Assembly (NCBI RefSeq): GCF_001949145.1
Contig: NW_019091488.1
Coordinates: 191,350 to 255,349, forward strand
DNA: 64,000 nucleotides
Source: Acanthaster planci
Taxonomy: Eukaryota; Echinodermata; Asteroidea; Valvatida; Acanthasteridae
Direction of reading: 5' to 3'
The notes under the pieces are model-generated. The model was not told the origin of the DNA and made no database searches. It saw only the letters and a program-made list of their open reading frames with translations. How positions within the stretch are numbered: position 1 is the first letter of the stretch; the number at the start of each line of letters is the position of its first letter. The translations under genes and the position numbers were made by a program. Below are positions 25,519 through 40,059 of the stretch, piece by piece.

Positions 25519-28420
25519 CTAGAAGGTGGATCATCTCGTGACAGTTATTTCCAATATTATGCCCTCGGATTCCATTCCACGGGTATGCAGCCGTGTCAGG
25601 ATACTGTTCAACGTCGTGGCGGGGAAGTCATTCCACCTTCCACTGAACAACAACTGTCTGGTTTGAATTAGTCATTTGTTAAGTGACATGCTCAGGAATA
25701 TTTCAGTCTGAGATAAGTTGAAAGGAAAAGAACATGTATACGCAGAGGATTTGCTGGAGTCTGAAAATGAGATTTATCACCCAATTAAGCAACTGTAATA
25801 TTGATGGTAAACATGTGAAAGATTTGTGAAACCACAACGCCCCACTGGTGACGTGTTGATGATAGCGTCTACTTGGCGATAATATATTATCGAATCTGCC
25901 AATTGGCCAAAAATCTGAATCCGAAAGGCAGTACCGGAAGAATGGTCTAGAACTATTGTTTCCACTGTCGTATACCTTGAGAATCGACAGTGAATATCAT
26001 ACCTATCTCGTCTTACTAAACCACAATGAGGCCTTTGACTTTTTAACTGCACAGCCGATCGTCAGCTTCTTTTCAGGTCTAACCCTAATGTTTCATTTTA
26101 CTTTTTAAAATGAACCAATTATATGGCTGATATTACCACGACTGATATGCCTCATTTTCCAAAACGAGATGATGCGTGGTCGAAATTAAGTCTGCGGTGA
26201 CGTTTGTAGGACACCCTGAACTATATCCATGCGCCTCGAGGGAAATAGTGTCCTTCATATTCAATTCCGCATTTATAATCGCCTAGGTTTAGGTGATAAA
26301 AGAGAGAGGGATGAGCGAAAGAGGCATTTTAATTGGAGTTTCATGCCGTCGCTGGGCCAAACAACTAGGGCGATAATGTTGCCCCGATCTGCTGTATTGA
26401 AATTGTTAGCACGTGCCCGGTTCTCTCGAGGTCTCGTTAATTCGAGTTCCCGCTTTGGGTTCCAGAGCGACTGGCGAGCCGCGCATGTGCTACAGCACAT
26501 CAGGCGACTGCGCGGTTCCAAATTTGGCGGCCCAACTGACCTAATTTGTTGCGGAGGGGCATCACTTTATCGTTACTTTTTCAAAGCGTGAGGTTGGCGG
26601 ATTGATCTTAAGTTAATTACATAATGCGGCAGTGGTATCAGGAAGAACGTGAGTCATCCCGCTGATTTAGGGTTTTGTCGTTCCTAATGATAATGTCACT
26701 AACCTCCACGATATGGTCACAAAAGTTACTTGGTCTTCCTGCATGAGCTTCTTGGCGTCAGAACTGGCAAGCAGTATGCGTTAAATCCGAAGACAGAAAC
26801 GGGTACTTGCCCAGCAGTGCATTGCCACTAACGATGGCTGATCTGTTGGCAGATTAGAAGGCCACAGCTGAGCGCAAAATCCTTGACACAAAAGACGGTG
26901 ACAACATAGTGGGGTATACTGTTGGCAGAAAACGTTCTTAATAGGCAGGATTGTCATTTATCATTGACTTGATGAGGAGACTTTCAAGTGCTTGACCGAC
27001 TATGAGCTTTGGGCCTTAACAGCTGGGAACACAAATGGATTCCAGACTCCGTCTGTATCAGTAGTGAAACAGTTTCAACGTCCAACGCGTGGATCAATAG
27101 TTCATGTACTCTATGACACTACTGTCAAATTGAAAAGTAAAAGAGAATAATATCGCACTATATCTTTGCAAATATACTTAAAGTGACACACCCAGGATTT
27201 AATTCCTAGATTTTGTTAAATATTATCCAGCACAACATTAATCATGTTTGTATGGTCCTATAACCGATGTAGCAAAGAGTGTCGGAGGTGCAAAAAACCT
27301 GTAGTAATGATAAACGACAAGAAAGCCTCTGTAGGCCTCGTCATCAATTAAACTTGACAACGGTAATGAAAATACCTTGGTTGAGGGAGTGGTTATTAAT
27401 CACACTCCCATGTCATGTCTTGAAATAAACAATCTTTTCTCTCTGGAGAGATCATCTAGAAGCCATTATGTCGAGATATTACGCTTCAGAATGCAGCACA
27501 ATTTTGATGTTCGTTCATCACGATAGTGTTTCAGCGCGCTGCTGTGGTTGAAATATTCTGAAGTAGGAAGTGCAACGTGTTTTGGAAACCTCAACCATGA
27601 ACATGCTTCAGCTTTGGTGACTGGTTGAGCGTTTTCTCGACTTAGGTTATGCCTCTGTGACGTCACTGTTCCGACAGGCCGACGAAACGAAAATAGCAGG
27701 TGCGAGTTGGTTCAATTGTCGCCTCTCAAATGATTAAATTGTACAATTCAACATCTGTTGTTATATGCAGAGAATTCAAAGAAATACCTTCTTCTAGAAC
27801 GTACGTGAAAAGCTTGACGTCAGAAACATGTTTCTAGTTAGGGGTCACCAAAACACACCCCTTAAAGAACCCTCACACGGTACCATTAACGGAATGGCCT
27901 CATTGTGGCGGTACCTTCGGCTGTGAGAAATGCAGCGCAATCGTTTCGTCTCAATCAGTACCGACTCGTTCCTGTCACGCTTTGTACAGTGTTTAACGAA
28001 TAAGCGCATGTTAGCTTAGCTTCGTTCCCATACATAAATAACTGGGTGGTGCCGGTACACGTGGGTAATGCGTGCGTTCTGCCTGGGGGCTGCCATTATC
28101 TGGTGAACATGCCAAATATATACACGCAAAATCAGTCGCAGCATAAGTGCATCCAATTACAAAAGTGAAAACTTGGGATATGTTTTAACAGTAATAATCC
28201 TTCATTTGACGCGTCACGAATTCTAGTTTTGTTTTAAGTTCTCTTTGTGGCCTTTTGTCCACAACAAACAAGCCAAATGTGTGCTATCACAGCACACCAA
28301 CCCTCGTGCAGTACTACGACAAACCGTACAGACACACCAACGGGCCACCGTAATGTCACGCGCATCGAACCTCCGTATTGCCATCATGCACACACGTACG
28401 TTCATATCATGCGCTAGCCG
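25519..28420. other. Gene-poor stretch, nothing recognised
   Basis: A 120-codon + frame at 26229-26591 overlaps an 82-codon minus frame. Neither resembles a known domain. No repeats shared with other parts of the window were seen here. Confidence 0.4.
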
Positions 28421-28612
28421 TCGACGCAGCATGTATCCCTTCATCGGTTGAAAGGGGCCATGTTGGTTTGGAGTGTTTGTTGTTGTTGGTAGCTACGCGA
28501 CCGCAACGCACGTAGTTCATAGCAGTTTGCGAACCAGCGAAGTGCTGTACCCCCCAACCAAAGGAGCCTCCGTTGCTAGGAAAATTGCGCCCTCTCCTGG
28601 TCCCGCTCAGGG
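28420..28612. repeat. Dispersed repeat R1, copy 1
   Basis: Shares CATCGGTTGAAA, GAACCAGCGAAGT, CCAAAGGAGCC, CGTTGCT and GCGCCCTCTC blocks, in the same order, with 40060-40222 and 58340-58530. The class is unknown. On the minus strand the three copies encode similar short peptides around GTALRWF, so the repeat may derive from a coding region of a larger element. Confidence 0.6.
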
Positions 28613-31200
28613 TAATAGTTCTTGAATGAGCGCTGTGCGGTGGAGTTTGCAAGCACACTACACAAGACAATGGGCAGTGTCAACGGGTTTTATACAATAA
28701 ATCCTCGTCATCTGATTTGTGGATCGTGGATCAGATGTCAATGAATTGCATGTATTTGTTATATTCAACGGTACCCTTTGAACTGGTTCCCGCCCCCATT
28801 TCACCATAATTTCTTTTCCAGTAGGAAGGAGGTAAATTTAATTGGAGGGTCGGGAACCATGCAATCTAACATTGCACGGCCAGTGCCGTGGCCGCGCTTC
28901 AGACACGAATTTGTTTCGCGAAACGGCGGACCGTTTGGAAGAAATGATAAGGGAGATTTATGCCGGTATTGAATGTAATGAATAGGCCTACTTCACTTTC
29001 GAGCAATGGTAAGACCAATTTCATGAGGTGACAGACAAAATGTTCCTGTTCACCAGGCGAAGCCGAGTGGAATGGAACAGTAATCTGTCATCTCATGAAA
29101 TTATTCATAACATTGCACTCATAAACATTCATGAGTGTTGTTACAGGTTTTGCATATACTTACGATAGGCCACTGTTTAGGGGTTAATTTTATCATCGGC
29201 GGGTCAACTGTATTAACAAAAAGACGGGCCCAACGCCCTCGTCAAGGTCATGTGAATTTGTGGAGACTCCATTGATGGAGCGACTCCACCGAAGCCGCAG
29301 ATCATTTGCATAAGAATTCTTTCCAGATGAACTCGCAAACAACTGCACAGCCTGCCTCACTCTCACACACTCTCTATTTTTCCTCACTGACTTCGGACAC
29401 GGTGGTTGCTTCACTCTCCAGCGTTTACCTGCAGTGTGCTGATATTGTTTCCTCGCCGTGGTGGTCCATTTGGCAGTAGTACACAGCTAAGGGTAAGCCA
29501 CGGAGACGTGACCAATCAGTGACTTGTATCCTTTTAATAATTTGTTATTATTTATTGTAATTGTTTTGATAAAGAAAGCACGTGGAACTGCGAATAATCC
29601 CAGGTGGATCATTTCTTTTTTAAAAAATTTTTATCTTGCTTTCGACATAAGTCTGCCAAAACTTAACCTTCTGTTTCTGGGCAAAGCAGCCCTCAGGGGA
29701 TACAGACATCACTGTGGTTTAAAGCTAGACCATTTAAAAGTAGTTTGAATACAAATTCATGTGACTTTAGGGAGAGAAACCTTTTGGGAACAAGGAACGA
29801 TGCGTGTTATATACGTTTCCAACGTAGCTACGACCGTGACCGGTTGCTGATGAGAAAACACTTAGGCCTAATGGTAAATGCATGGAGCCACTGGTCAGCG
29901 GCTTCTGTAGGCGCGTGTGTCATTTTTAGCCATAGCCAAGCAGTTTGGACATGGCTTCGTCCATGCGGTATAGCCGCGTGCGCGTGCGAACAAGGGTGCG
30001 CACGCTATGCATCCTTCAGCTGGTAAATCATCAGTTTGCCCTGTGGCACTATAGGTAGTCTGTGATCCTCGGTGTAATCTCAGGAGCCAGCGGACTCATC
30101 CCCATACCCAGGTCAAAAAAGAAAGGGTAAAAAACCGGACGCTAGTTCAAAGATCGTTATATTTTTTGGAGGGGGAGGGGCTGAAATAATTGGTTGAACG
30201 TTGTACTAGTCAGTATCTAATTGTACTTAGGAGAGCGTTTAAATTCTTTAAAACTGCTGATGTTCCTTATAAAAGAGCCTGGAAAGGCTCTGTAAACTGT
30301 TGTGCTCCTCACCAAAATATACATAAGTTCTTTTTAAAGAACTTATGAAGAAGATTGCTTGTACTCGTCTGTCTTTCAGAGGAAGTAACGTATTTAAATG
30401 AATTCAATAACTTTTCTGCTGCTCCTCAATCAGCCCAAATGTGTACGCTTGATCTCACGACCAGCGCAGATGGGGCACGGCCGACCTAGATTTGGGGACT
30501 AAACGCAAGGCCACCTGCTCGCCCGAGAATCTCCCTTCCATGCCCCTTACCCACCTAATCTGGCCCTAGACCGCCTATTAATCACTTCACTAGCCTGGTC
30601 ACTTTTTGGGGTCTCTGACTTGGAATCCTTCCATCAGGTGCAAGACGCTCAAGTGGCAATTTTCCTCGCTCTTGATCCGTGTAATGGCATTAACTTGCGA
30701 TCCAGTTATGGAGGGTCTGGGCTTACTCTCGACCTCGCTTGCCCAGTCCACTGTTGGTATACTCGAAAGGTGAAGACAGGAATGAGGACAGATGAGCTTT
30801 TGAGAGAGAGAAAGAAGAAACGGCACATAAATTCCACACGCCGAGGAAAACAAGGCGATGCAGGCATGTTCCATTCCCCCTTAGGACTTGAGAAACGTCA
30901 GCTCGCCCGACTCTCCTGGGAACAAAGTTAATCAGAATAACTGTCAATGGTGAAAACAGCCCCCGCACTTGAATCCTGTGATTTCAATAGTAGGGCAACA
31001 GAAAACTCAAAAATGTGATAAGCACCAGCCTAAATGTTTCATGCAAAATGTACATAGGAAACTTAATTTCTTGTTTTTAAACTTTAGAATAAGACCTAGG
31101 AGGATAGAATTACATTTTTACCAACATGAATTATCATTCGTTTTTCCTATTGCATTGGTATGTTTAACTGTGCATTTTGTTTTCCTTTTTTTAATATGGC
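28613..31200. other. Gene-poor stretch, nothing recognised
   Basis: Short frames only, with no domain or splice pattern that I could support. Confidence 0.4.
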
Positions 31201-31376
31201 AATACGGCCGTTTCACAATAGCGCGCCACCAAGAGTTTGCAATGCGTTGGCCAGTCACAGTGCGCGAAATTTGTCGACCCAATGCGCGTTTAGAAAGGGT
31301 CGACAAATTTCGCGCGTTACGATTGGCCAACGTGTTGCAAACTCTTGGTGGCGCACTATCGTGAATCGCCCGTATT
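31201..31376. mobile_element. Palindromic MITE family P, copy A
   Basis: Almost the whole 176-bp unit is an inverted repeat. The left end is AATACGGCCGTTTCACAATA and the right end reads GTGAATCGCCCGTATT. Each arm holds AAGAGTTTGCAA(T/C)GCGTTGG and CGCGAAATTTGTCGACCC. Related units lie at 46507-46596, 54808-54984 and 59148-59323. The ends are bounded by TA on both sides, which would fit a Tc1/mariner-type TA target, but the true border is uncertain because GGCAATACGG is also shared on the left. Confidence 0.75.
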
Positions 31377-31743
31377 GGATTAATTTCTTCAGGAGGTTTT
31401 AAACCTCAGTCAATATTTAAAAGTATAATTTACAAACTCCCGGCTTCTGTGTTGAGGCTGCGATTACAGCTGAAACGGAAATGTTCGTGAGTTTTAGTAA
31501 TCCCGTTTTATTTCAAAATTTGCCTCAAAAATTTCCATGCCACGACGATCAATATTTCACAGACGTACACGTGCCCTAAATGTTTGGAGTCAGTTCGCTC
31601 GATAACCAAGTGGATCAGATAAAATCTCATTTTTCAAACTAGGAACGTTCCCAAGATTCCAGACATATTTTGTGATTGTTTCAAGTATCCCTTCACCAAG
31701 GCTTTCATTGACGTTCAGCGAAGTGGTGAGGCCCTATTCGCTC

Positions 31744-31966
31744 CGAGCGGAACAAAAGGGTGTGTTTTTTGGTACTCACCGCATATAGGCGCGCAACAAG
31801 CGCCCAAGTATATGCATGTTTGACGCGGAGCACGCTGAGTATGCGTAACTAATTTATTCCGGCTTGTATGGTCTTTGAGTACACGCAGAACACGTGCTTG
31901 AACGCAGAGCCCGCTTGTAACCACCTGTCTTTCGTTCGCCGATTTGGGGCGCACTTCAGCTCGTGG
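31744..31966. repeat. Dispersed repeat R2, copy 1
   Basis: Similar to 50905-51080. Shared blocks in the same order are AGCGGAACAAAA, ACTCACCGCA, GTTTGACGC, TATGGTCTTTG, GTACACGCA, ACCACCTGTCTTTC, TTCGCCGATT and GCACTTCAGCTC. No coding capacity is clear and the class is unknown. Confidence 0.55.
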
Positions 31967-33884
31967 AGGATAAGATCTCTCGTATACACCGCTAACAGGT
32001 GCGCTTGCGCACAGTGTGCAAAATGTTCAAAACTTGCGCGCGTGCTGATCAAAATCTGTTCGAAATACAGCGCGGCCGATGTTGGTTATGAAAATTGAAA
32101 CAAAAAGGTCGATGCACGTGGCAATCTGTAGGAAGTGACGTCATTTGAATACCAAAGTGTGAGGTCACTGTGAACGAGAAAGTGCAGTGCAGGGTCGCTC
32201 TATTGCCTTTACAAACACACCTGTACGCAGGACGAAGTAACTTCGGTACCCTATACTTTAGGCAGTTTCCCTGTTCAACAACGTGCGACGTCACGATTTA
32301 ATTATTAACATTATTATCTTCCAGCAAACTTGATTTCTCAGTTCTGATTGGTTGATCAATGGCAACAAACAGTGTGACATTTAACTGTTGCACGATCTAA
32401 CCCCAAGTAATGCGCCGTTCTCACTCAACGCACTGCGCTGTTTTTTCCCCACAAGCAAAACGCACAACGGCAGCAGTTACTGTAAATTCAAAGGTGGTGC
32501 GTCTACGCTCAAAGGCCCCTGTAAACTCTTAACTGCGCGTTCAAGGTTTACTGCGCGTCCAAGAAGATAAATTCGTTTGCTGAACGAACCCAAAATCCCC
32601 CTCTTAAAACGATAATGAATTTTAGCAACTTTTAATACAGTGAAGACCTGTAATTCTGATGCGTTTGCCACACGTATTCCTGAACATGGAACTTATTCTT
32701 TAATAGCATTATCCAGTCAGACTGGCCTTAAATTCCACCCTTCATGCAAAAAATATTGATGTGCAGTTGAAGGAATGCTTAAAATGCTTTTAAAAAGTTC
32801 TGATACACATCTTTTTGAAAATGTTTGGTATACCACCGCTGCAGTGAGAAAAATTGTTAACACTCTTAACTCTTGTCGTGCATGTATTGCCCTCAAAGTT
32901 AGCTGGGATCAGATAAGAGAAACATTTCCAAACACCTGCTTTAACTGAATACATGCTTGGATATTTACTGCAAAGACGGCATAATTTGTCAGGATTTCTC
33001 TAATTCCATTGCATTCAGCGACTCGACACCAGAAGTGCTTCGTGCGATTCGACGGCCATTCGGGACCTAGGGAACACGACGTCCGTTAATAACGGTCAAC
33101 GGCTTAACCCACGACACCCACGCTGCATCGGCCGTAAAATCGATCGATGTGGCAACGGGGACCGGGGTTGAATCCTGGCTTTGAGACTTCTGACGTCCCT
33201 GCACGGTGGCAGTGAACTCCCGGTAGTGAACTCCGTGCGAGGCGAGTGAACCCTCCCAAGTTTGCATTTTTCCCGTTTCCTGAAGAGCCCTCTGCTATTC
33301 TTTGTGGACCAGGAGAGATTTGAGAGCTCCATCTGGGAATAAAAAGGAACGGGTCCTGTAGAAAGTCGCCGGATTATAACATGATTTCCCAGATGAAAGC
33401 GTGGATGCCTCATTGGAAGGGCTGGAAGATTTATACTCACTGGAACCAATTATGGCATCTCTGCAGCAAAGTTGTCACCGGCAGATTACCTATATGAGGA
33501 CTGTGCCACACCGCATTTAATTCCACTCATATAGCCCTTGAGTAGAAGGAAAATACCACTCATTTCCCAACGGGATCGGGTCTTATTTCTGGGTTGTTTT
33601 TAGAGTCGTTTTGACATTATATTGCCGAGAATCGTTGCAAGGCCATTTCTTTCGCAGGAGAAGACTTCGGACATTGAACTGTCCAGATCCGTCGTTGTCA
33701 CTCCGTAATATACACCGACAATTCATCAATCATGTCACACCAGGTCATTCCGGCCTGGAAAATGGTGTAACGTAGATGTCTTTTTTCGGGGGGGGGGGTT
33801 GGAGAAGGAGCAGAGGCCGATGTGAAATCTTCATCTTCCCGCCCATAATGGTTTGAGATCTAACGTCAGTTCGTCGGTGGCATT

Positions 33885-34199
33885 TCAGAAAAGAGGTTCC
33901 CTGTGCGAGCACACCAATTTCATCAGCTCCCCGGCAGTAAATCTGTCCCAAGTCTTGGGAATTCGTGCAAATGCCACTAACGTGGACATATCAGCTTTAA
34001 AATAAAAAAGTTTCCCTTTATAGTCAGCTCCTTTAACATGAGTCCACGTTTTTAACTCACACAGAGTGAAACTGGTGGTTTGAGTACGTGCATGAAAGCC
34101 GGAAATGAAGGACTGGGGATAAGACCATACCAAAAAGCATAGTGTCAACGCCAAAATTGCAATGCAAACAAGTCTGAAGCGCCTTTGCGTTTCTGCCAT
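33885..34199 (-). CDS. Candidate exon: N-terminus of a type II (signal-anchor) membrane protein
   Basis: I do not recognise the family. A minus-strand frame opens at an ATG at 34199 and reads MAETQRRFRLVCIAILALTL, continuing with a hydrophobic segment at about residues 9-25 preceded by basic residues. That is the usual N-terminus of Golgi glycosyltransferases and sulfotransferases anchored as type II proteins. The frame runs 104 codons to a stop at 33885. A splice-acceptor-like CATTTTCAG lies just upstream (exon could begin at 34224), so this may be a second exon. I found no convincing donor inside or further exons downstream at lower coordinates, and a chance frame remains quite possible. 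Confidence 0.25.
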   Translation of the reverse strand: MAETQRRFRLVCIAILALTLCFLVWSYPQSFISGFHARTQTTSFTLCELKTWTHVKGADYKGKLFYFKADMSTLVAFARIPKTWDRFTAGELMKLVCSHREPLF

Positions 34200-37100
34200 T
34201 CCAGCTATCAAGTGTCATTTTTATCTGAAAATGAACAATTGAGAAAGCTCTAGAAGAATAAAGTAAAAGTAAACACTAAATATATTTCGCGTTGGATATA
34301 TAGGTCAGAACGGAAAATAAACTGAACTTCCATGCCTTGAAGGTGAAAGAAAGGTTCTTGCACTGCAAAGAGGTTGGTCAACTTTGGGTTGCTATTTTGC
34401 CCAATAATGGTAAAAATATCAGCTCAGCAACCTCAGGCAAATTATTCCAAATATTTCACCAATGTCTGACTAACTGTGATGGAAATTGACCTATATGGTT
34501 ACTTTTGACAAGGTTGGGCAAATAACTGTTATTTGAAGTTAACACAGTAAATGGTCGATTTCGGATATAATAAATGGTAATCACCAGCTGTTGTTTGAGC
34601 GTCGTTGCTGCAGAAGTAAAATATGCTACTCTTTTTTAGAATGCTTGGGAACAGGTTGAGCAAGAATTACAGATATATTGAGGGTAAGTTTTCAGGTCAA
34701 ATTGATGTGACAATACGGACCTGTCGTTGTGATTATTTTTAGCTTTCGGAAAAGTTCAACCTTTAAATCAACTTGAACCTTACCCCTATGGTATGCAAGC
34801 ACACTCTTGCTGAAGGTGATCAATGAATACTACAAGACGTTTTTCTTCTCAAAGATTCCATTCAGCCAATTTGGTGTCATTTGACCAATCAATTTGGCGT
34901 GCAAATCTACTGATGACGTTGCCCCTGTATGCTCCCCAAAGTGCTCTTCTGAAAAAAATCTAGCGCCTTGATCCGGCCGGACCTTCTCCGGTCGTTTGAA
35001 GCAAAACAGGGAAGCACGCGCCGTGAAAATGGCTCACCCAGCGGGGAAACAAACGTAAGCCAAATATTTTAGCGTGTGTCCCGCCTTATTATCGATTCAT
35101 CGGAGTGCATCTGAGAAAACATGCCCGGAGTAAAACCCCTTCGTGAGGAGTGCACAGATTGTGGAGTACTGCCCCCAAAGTCCCTGGAGCTTCATTTTTT
35201 TTTTCACTTTTCCCACGCAACTCCTGCTTCAAAGCCTCCCTTTAACCGATGTGGTCTCCACCTAGTCTAGCCTTTCTAACGACTGGGGATGGACGGGGTG
35301 CTATGCAAGTTGTAGCTTGAATGTATCAATGATTTGGGCCGGCCGGAGGGGCGTCTGGCTGAAAGAAGCAAAATGGCAAAGTGTTCATGGGAATTATTCA
35401 TTGATTTTGTTATCTACAAATAGAATCGTGGAGCCTTTTCCGTAAACTGAGACCATCCATTAGCTCCAACATACACAAATGTTCCTTGCCTATTCAATGA
35501 TTCCATTTCCATAACTGTGCCAGTCATTGCCTTTCGTATACACTGTAATTCATGCTTGATATACCGAACCAAGAACGTGCCTTCCTAAAAGACTGCTTTT
35601 AAAACGCCTGCACCACTCATGAAGAGAATATCGAACTCCAAATATCTTTTTCCCTTTTAAAGTTCTCTTTCCTTCACATCAACACATTAAAGGCTTTTAG
35701 GGCCATCACATTAACATATTAAAGCTTTTCGGTTTTTTCTTTCCATCTTTTTTCACTAGCGTTCCAACCGAAAACTGAAGAGGGCGGATCGATTGAGGCT
35801 TTGTACTTTAAACAATGCCAATGACTAATGTCTAGCAGAGAAATTATAATTTACCAGTTTCCACTTAGTACTTTTCTGGTCAAAAAAAGAGAACTATTTA
35901 TACAGTTGTGAAAATGGTGAAAAACGTGATGGCCCCTAGTGGCACGGCATAAGATCTTTGCGTTTTCACTCGTACAAGACTGAAAGACCAGCAATAACTC
36001 GATCCAGAAGCACGATCTAAAGAGCAACTCTAAGGAAAACGTGTTTTCTTTATTTGGCATGCACAAGGGTTTATCCCCTACGTACATAGGGCGAGGTTTC
36101 CCCTCGTTTTCCCTGCTTTCTTCGAATGACGCAGTCTACATTCAGAATTCGCATCTTGGCATGAACAGAAATAAAACCCTTTTTAGCTTGTTATATAGTT
36201 GAGCTCTAAAGGCAAATTACACTGCGTTCGATTTGGATGGTTCTAGATTTATTTGCACAGATAAAATCAGAGAAAACATGTTTCCCTTTGAGTTGCTGCA
36301 TGTGTAAGAATGCTACTACTAAAAGAAACGAATAATAAACTAAAATCACACATGACGTGAATCTCAAAGTGCCGGTAACACCGAAAACCTCTTGTTGAGA
36401 GGTTGAAATCTAAGGCCTCATATTTTATATCTTCTGCTTCCACACTTGTTTTTAAAGACTCGTCTCCGCCCATGGTTATTGTATTTGGGACGGAGCACAA
36501 AGGAAGTCGCATATCGTCTTACTTTGTCGACATTTTCCCCGCTGCCTTTTTGCACCATGGGCCGCAGTGCTCGTCGGCTTGAGTTTCGCTCGAATCGAAA
36601 TTGGCGGCAAACTACATTGGGGAGGGTGAGACTTTCGATTTCAGATAACTGGAGTGTTCTCAGCTTGCATATTTATTATGTAATCCTCCAGCGATGGAAT
36701 TCCGTTGGGTGAATGGGGTATCGTTTTCGGCATTCGGCGTGCGCAGGGCCCCACACAGGTGGGCTCCTCCGTGTGATCTCTTTCTGTTTTTTGGAAGGGA
36801 CCGGCCGTGCCTTCAGGTGTTTGCTTTGGTATCGCGGTCACATTGAAACAAGAGAACTCCTGCAGACAGCGTGTTTGCATAGAAACAATGCACGTCGCCA
36901 CCGTGCCATGACGGAATCATCGTGCAGAGTCGTGAGGGTGCTAGACGTGACCACGAGTGCGACACATGGCACGTACGGCCCTCCCCATGGTGCCCGTCGG
37001 TTCCGCGCGTCAATCAATGAATTCGGTCTTTTTTTATGAGGATTCTTAAAACCTTTGCATTTTGTAGCCACGCAAATCCATAATTTGCAAACTGGAGAAA

Positions 37101-40059
37101 GTTCATTTCCTGCAATGAGAACATTAAATCGTTCCTACTTGTACGTTTAAACCAACCTGAATTTATGCAACATATATGTACATACTGTACGTCTTCCATT
37201 CTGTGAACAACGGGATGCGAGGTCTTCAGGGTCTTCAGATGAGAGTAAAGGTAAAATCGTGCCGATAATGCCACGAGAAGTTACGTTGCCGCCCCGACTT
37301 GCAGACAGACGGCCATCAAAAACAGGAAGAACTTACTGCCGTGATGACGATAATAAGTTGTACCTACAAATGTCATGGCAATGTGCACAAAAAGCGGTCG
37401 TGCATTCCCTCAGTCAATTTGGGCCAAGACTGGACCAGACAGCTCATTACGCGCACCGTTCAACGCACCGTTCAGTGACTTCTCCCTTCGGATATCAAAT
37501 GTCGCGGGTAATTCTCATGTCGACTGGACGTTAATTGCGGCTATGCTGTCTCCCCGCGCATTCGAATTTGCTATGACTATAAGCAGAAGTTGTGTGGATG
37601 CGTGTGTGTCGAGACCTGCGGTCACCACGGCTCCAGAGTGTCACTGCAAGTTGTCACTTCATCCTCGAAAGTTAAGGGTAGTGGCCATCAACATAAAAAC
37701 TGCACACGATTTCATAGATTAATCGGATGAATGACCGAAACATTTCTACCTCGATGACTGAGGTTAACCTTTTTTTCTCGCTAGTAGGTTATTTAGTCAA
37801 ATGCATGCTTCAGACTTTAATTTTCTTCCCTCTCAACATTTGACGCCCAAGGCTTGCACTCAGCGCCAACTCTTGCGACCAGTGCAAAGGAATGGAATCA
37901 AACGTTTTGAGTAAGTTCAACAGTCATTCAATAAGTTCTGGGTCATTGAACAGTTCCAAGTTAATTTTTGTCCTGATACCCTGATTAACCTGCCACAATC
38001 TGCTATACTTTGAGGTGGTCCTTTTTCAAAGTAAATACAGTTTAAAGCTCTTTGTCTCTTGCTCTTTTTTCTCAGATTCATCACGCGTGTGCGCACATGC
38101 GTGTTTTGCCCAAGGGCAAACTGAGAATGGGGCAGTCTCAGAACGGTATAATGGGTTCCCCTGCTGGTTCGAATCCAGTGCCGCAATCCCTGCCGCGTGA
38201 ACGTAAGTGCTTTCCTACCTTACAGCGCACTCGCTTTGGCCTCGTCAGAAATTGTTTGCCGGAGTGTGTCTACATGGATGATCCCCACGAGTAATTATTG
38301 CGGATTAAAAGAGAATGCTTAGGTTACATGGGGCAGCGATCGGCGTATTACGTGTTTATGTACTGCAGCTGCATCAGATTTTCGAGTTTGCAGTTGCGAT
38401 TTGAGTCGACGGCTATTTTATGACGGGATATAGGCCTCAGGATGAAAAAAAAGAACTAAAGCTTTCATCAATATAAAACAAAATGCTCACACCAAGTTTC
38501 ACCATTGCTTTGTTTATTTTGTTATTAATCATGAAAACCTGAACGTTAAATATGTTTTCATAACCAATATTTATCTGCATCATCGATATCATAAATGCTA
38601 TTTTTCCACCGTTTCCTGCAGTTATTATGGTCATTATGAACGCGCAAAACTTTACCCGTTCGCTTAGAACAGTCTTCAAAACTTTGAAGAGGGGCGTTGA
38701 CCGCTCTGCCAAGGAAATCGTGTCAGGGCTGCCAGTAGCCAGCGGTCGAATTCATCGGACGAGTAATCCGATTGGTACGAGTTGATGACCGTCAGTTTGT
38801 CTCTAAACTTAGCTTCTCTTCCCCCTCCTCCCGAACCAGAACAAAGAGACGTAAATGAATTAGTTCCAGACGATTCAAGCCCGTAATGTTATCTGCTGAG
38901 CCGACGGCCGCGGGGCCCAAGCATGACGGGGGCGAGAGAAAAGAGTTGTCGGTTGTGTAAACCTACATTACCAATAAAATGAATTTGAAGTCCCGGTATA
39001 CACCGAACAGTTAAGGACACTACGACGCGTCAAATACGAAAACGGGGAATCGGATATAATCAAGAACCAAACGTTATACGAAACGTGCCGCTGCAAAATC
39101 CAGCGCGCACATGATACGCGAAGAAAGGAAGGTTGATATCCATTTTAAATAACCCGTTAGCAACACTGGCGCCAGGCAACATTTATAAGCGCACTGCCGG
39201 CCAACATCACACAGGCTGGTCTTTCCGTGATCTGTGACAGGGGAAGCCAGTCTAATCAGCTTAATTAAGGTCTTTCCATTTAATGGACAACTTGCGTATT
39301 TGCCCATTGAAAGTGATCCCAACAAGTCAGACCTACACACCCTGATTGTTTCATTGTTCAGTTAAATTGGATGATGCGATTAATGGATTCGGCGTAAGTA
39401 GCTCAGTGTCCAACATACTCTTTAGATGATTTTCGTGTACCGACCTGCAAATTCCTCCATTAACCGTCGCGATCGAGCGCGGTGTAGTTAATGCAATTAG
39501 GTATAACTTTGAGCTGTTTCCGTCGCTTATCTTTTCACCAGTTTTCGTTGCCGATAAAGGGATTGCAGGAATTCGTTTGCAAGTAACAAATACACTGAAC
39601 CAATTCGCTGATGTACAATCTCTGCGTGTTCAAAATTCAGGAACGTGTGATGTATTGCAAGCACAATGGCTGAAACATGCACTTCAACAATATACAAAAG
39701 CAACCGAGGCAAAACAAACCTCTCGTTGTCAAAAGAAGATTCTCTCCGTAGGAATGTGCACGTGTTCGCTGGAACCGAAGGTGTTTTTTTTGTTTTGTTT
39801 TTTTGTTGCAATTGAGAATGCGCCATTTAATGCGCCTATACACAGTTCAGACTACAGTTGTGCATCCTCGACGTGGGGGGGGGATTTATATGGTGAGTTG
39901 ATTCGTATGATCACATCGTCCTTTCTTTGAGGTTAATCCGGATACCGGCTGCATCGTTGAGGCAGAGCGGTAACCAACAATTCCAACTCACTTATACCCC
40001 CTTGCAGTCAAGGTTCGCGCTTATATGAACTCGCTGGCACCTGATACCGCCTCGAGCAG

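Noticed and set aside
33096-33449. Minus-strand frame with an acceptor-like TTTCTACAG, considered as the exon following 33885-34199
   Set aside because: No donor of matching phase joins them, and the translation is repetitive Pro/Ser/Arg sequence with no recognisable domain.
38110-38200. tRNA-like sequence: A-box-like TCTCAGAACGG and B-box GGTTCGAATCC
   Set aside because: Only about 18 bases separate the two boxes, there is no anticodon arm, and the acceptor ends do not pair. At most it is a tRNA-derived repeat remnant.
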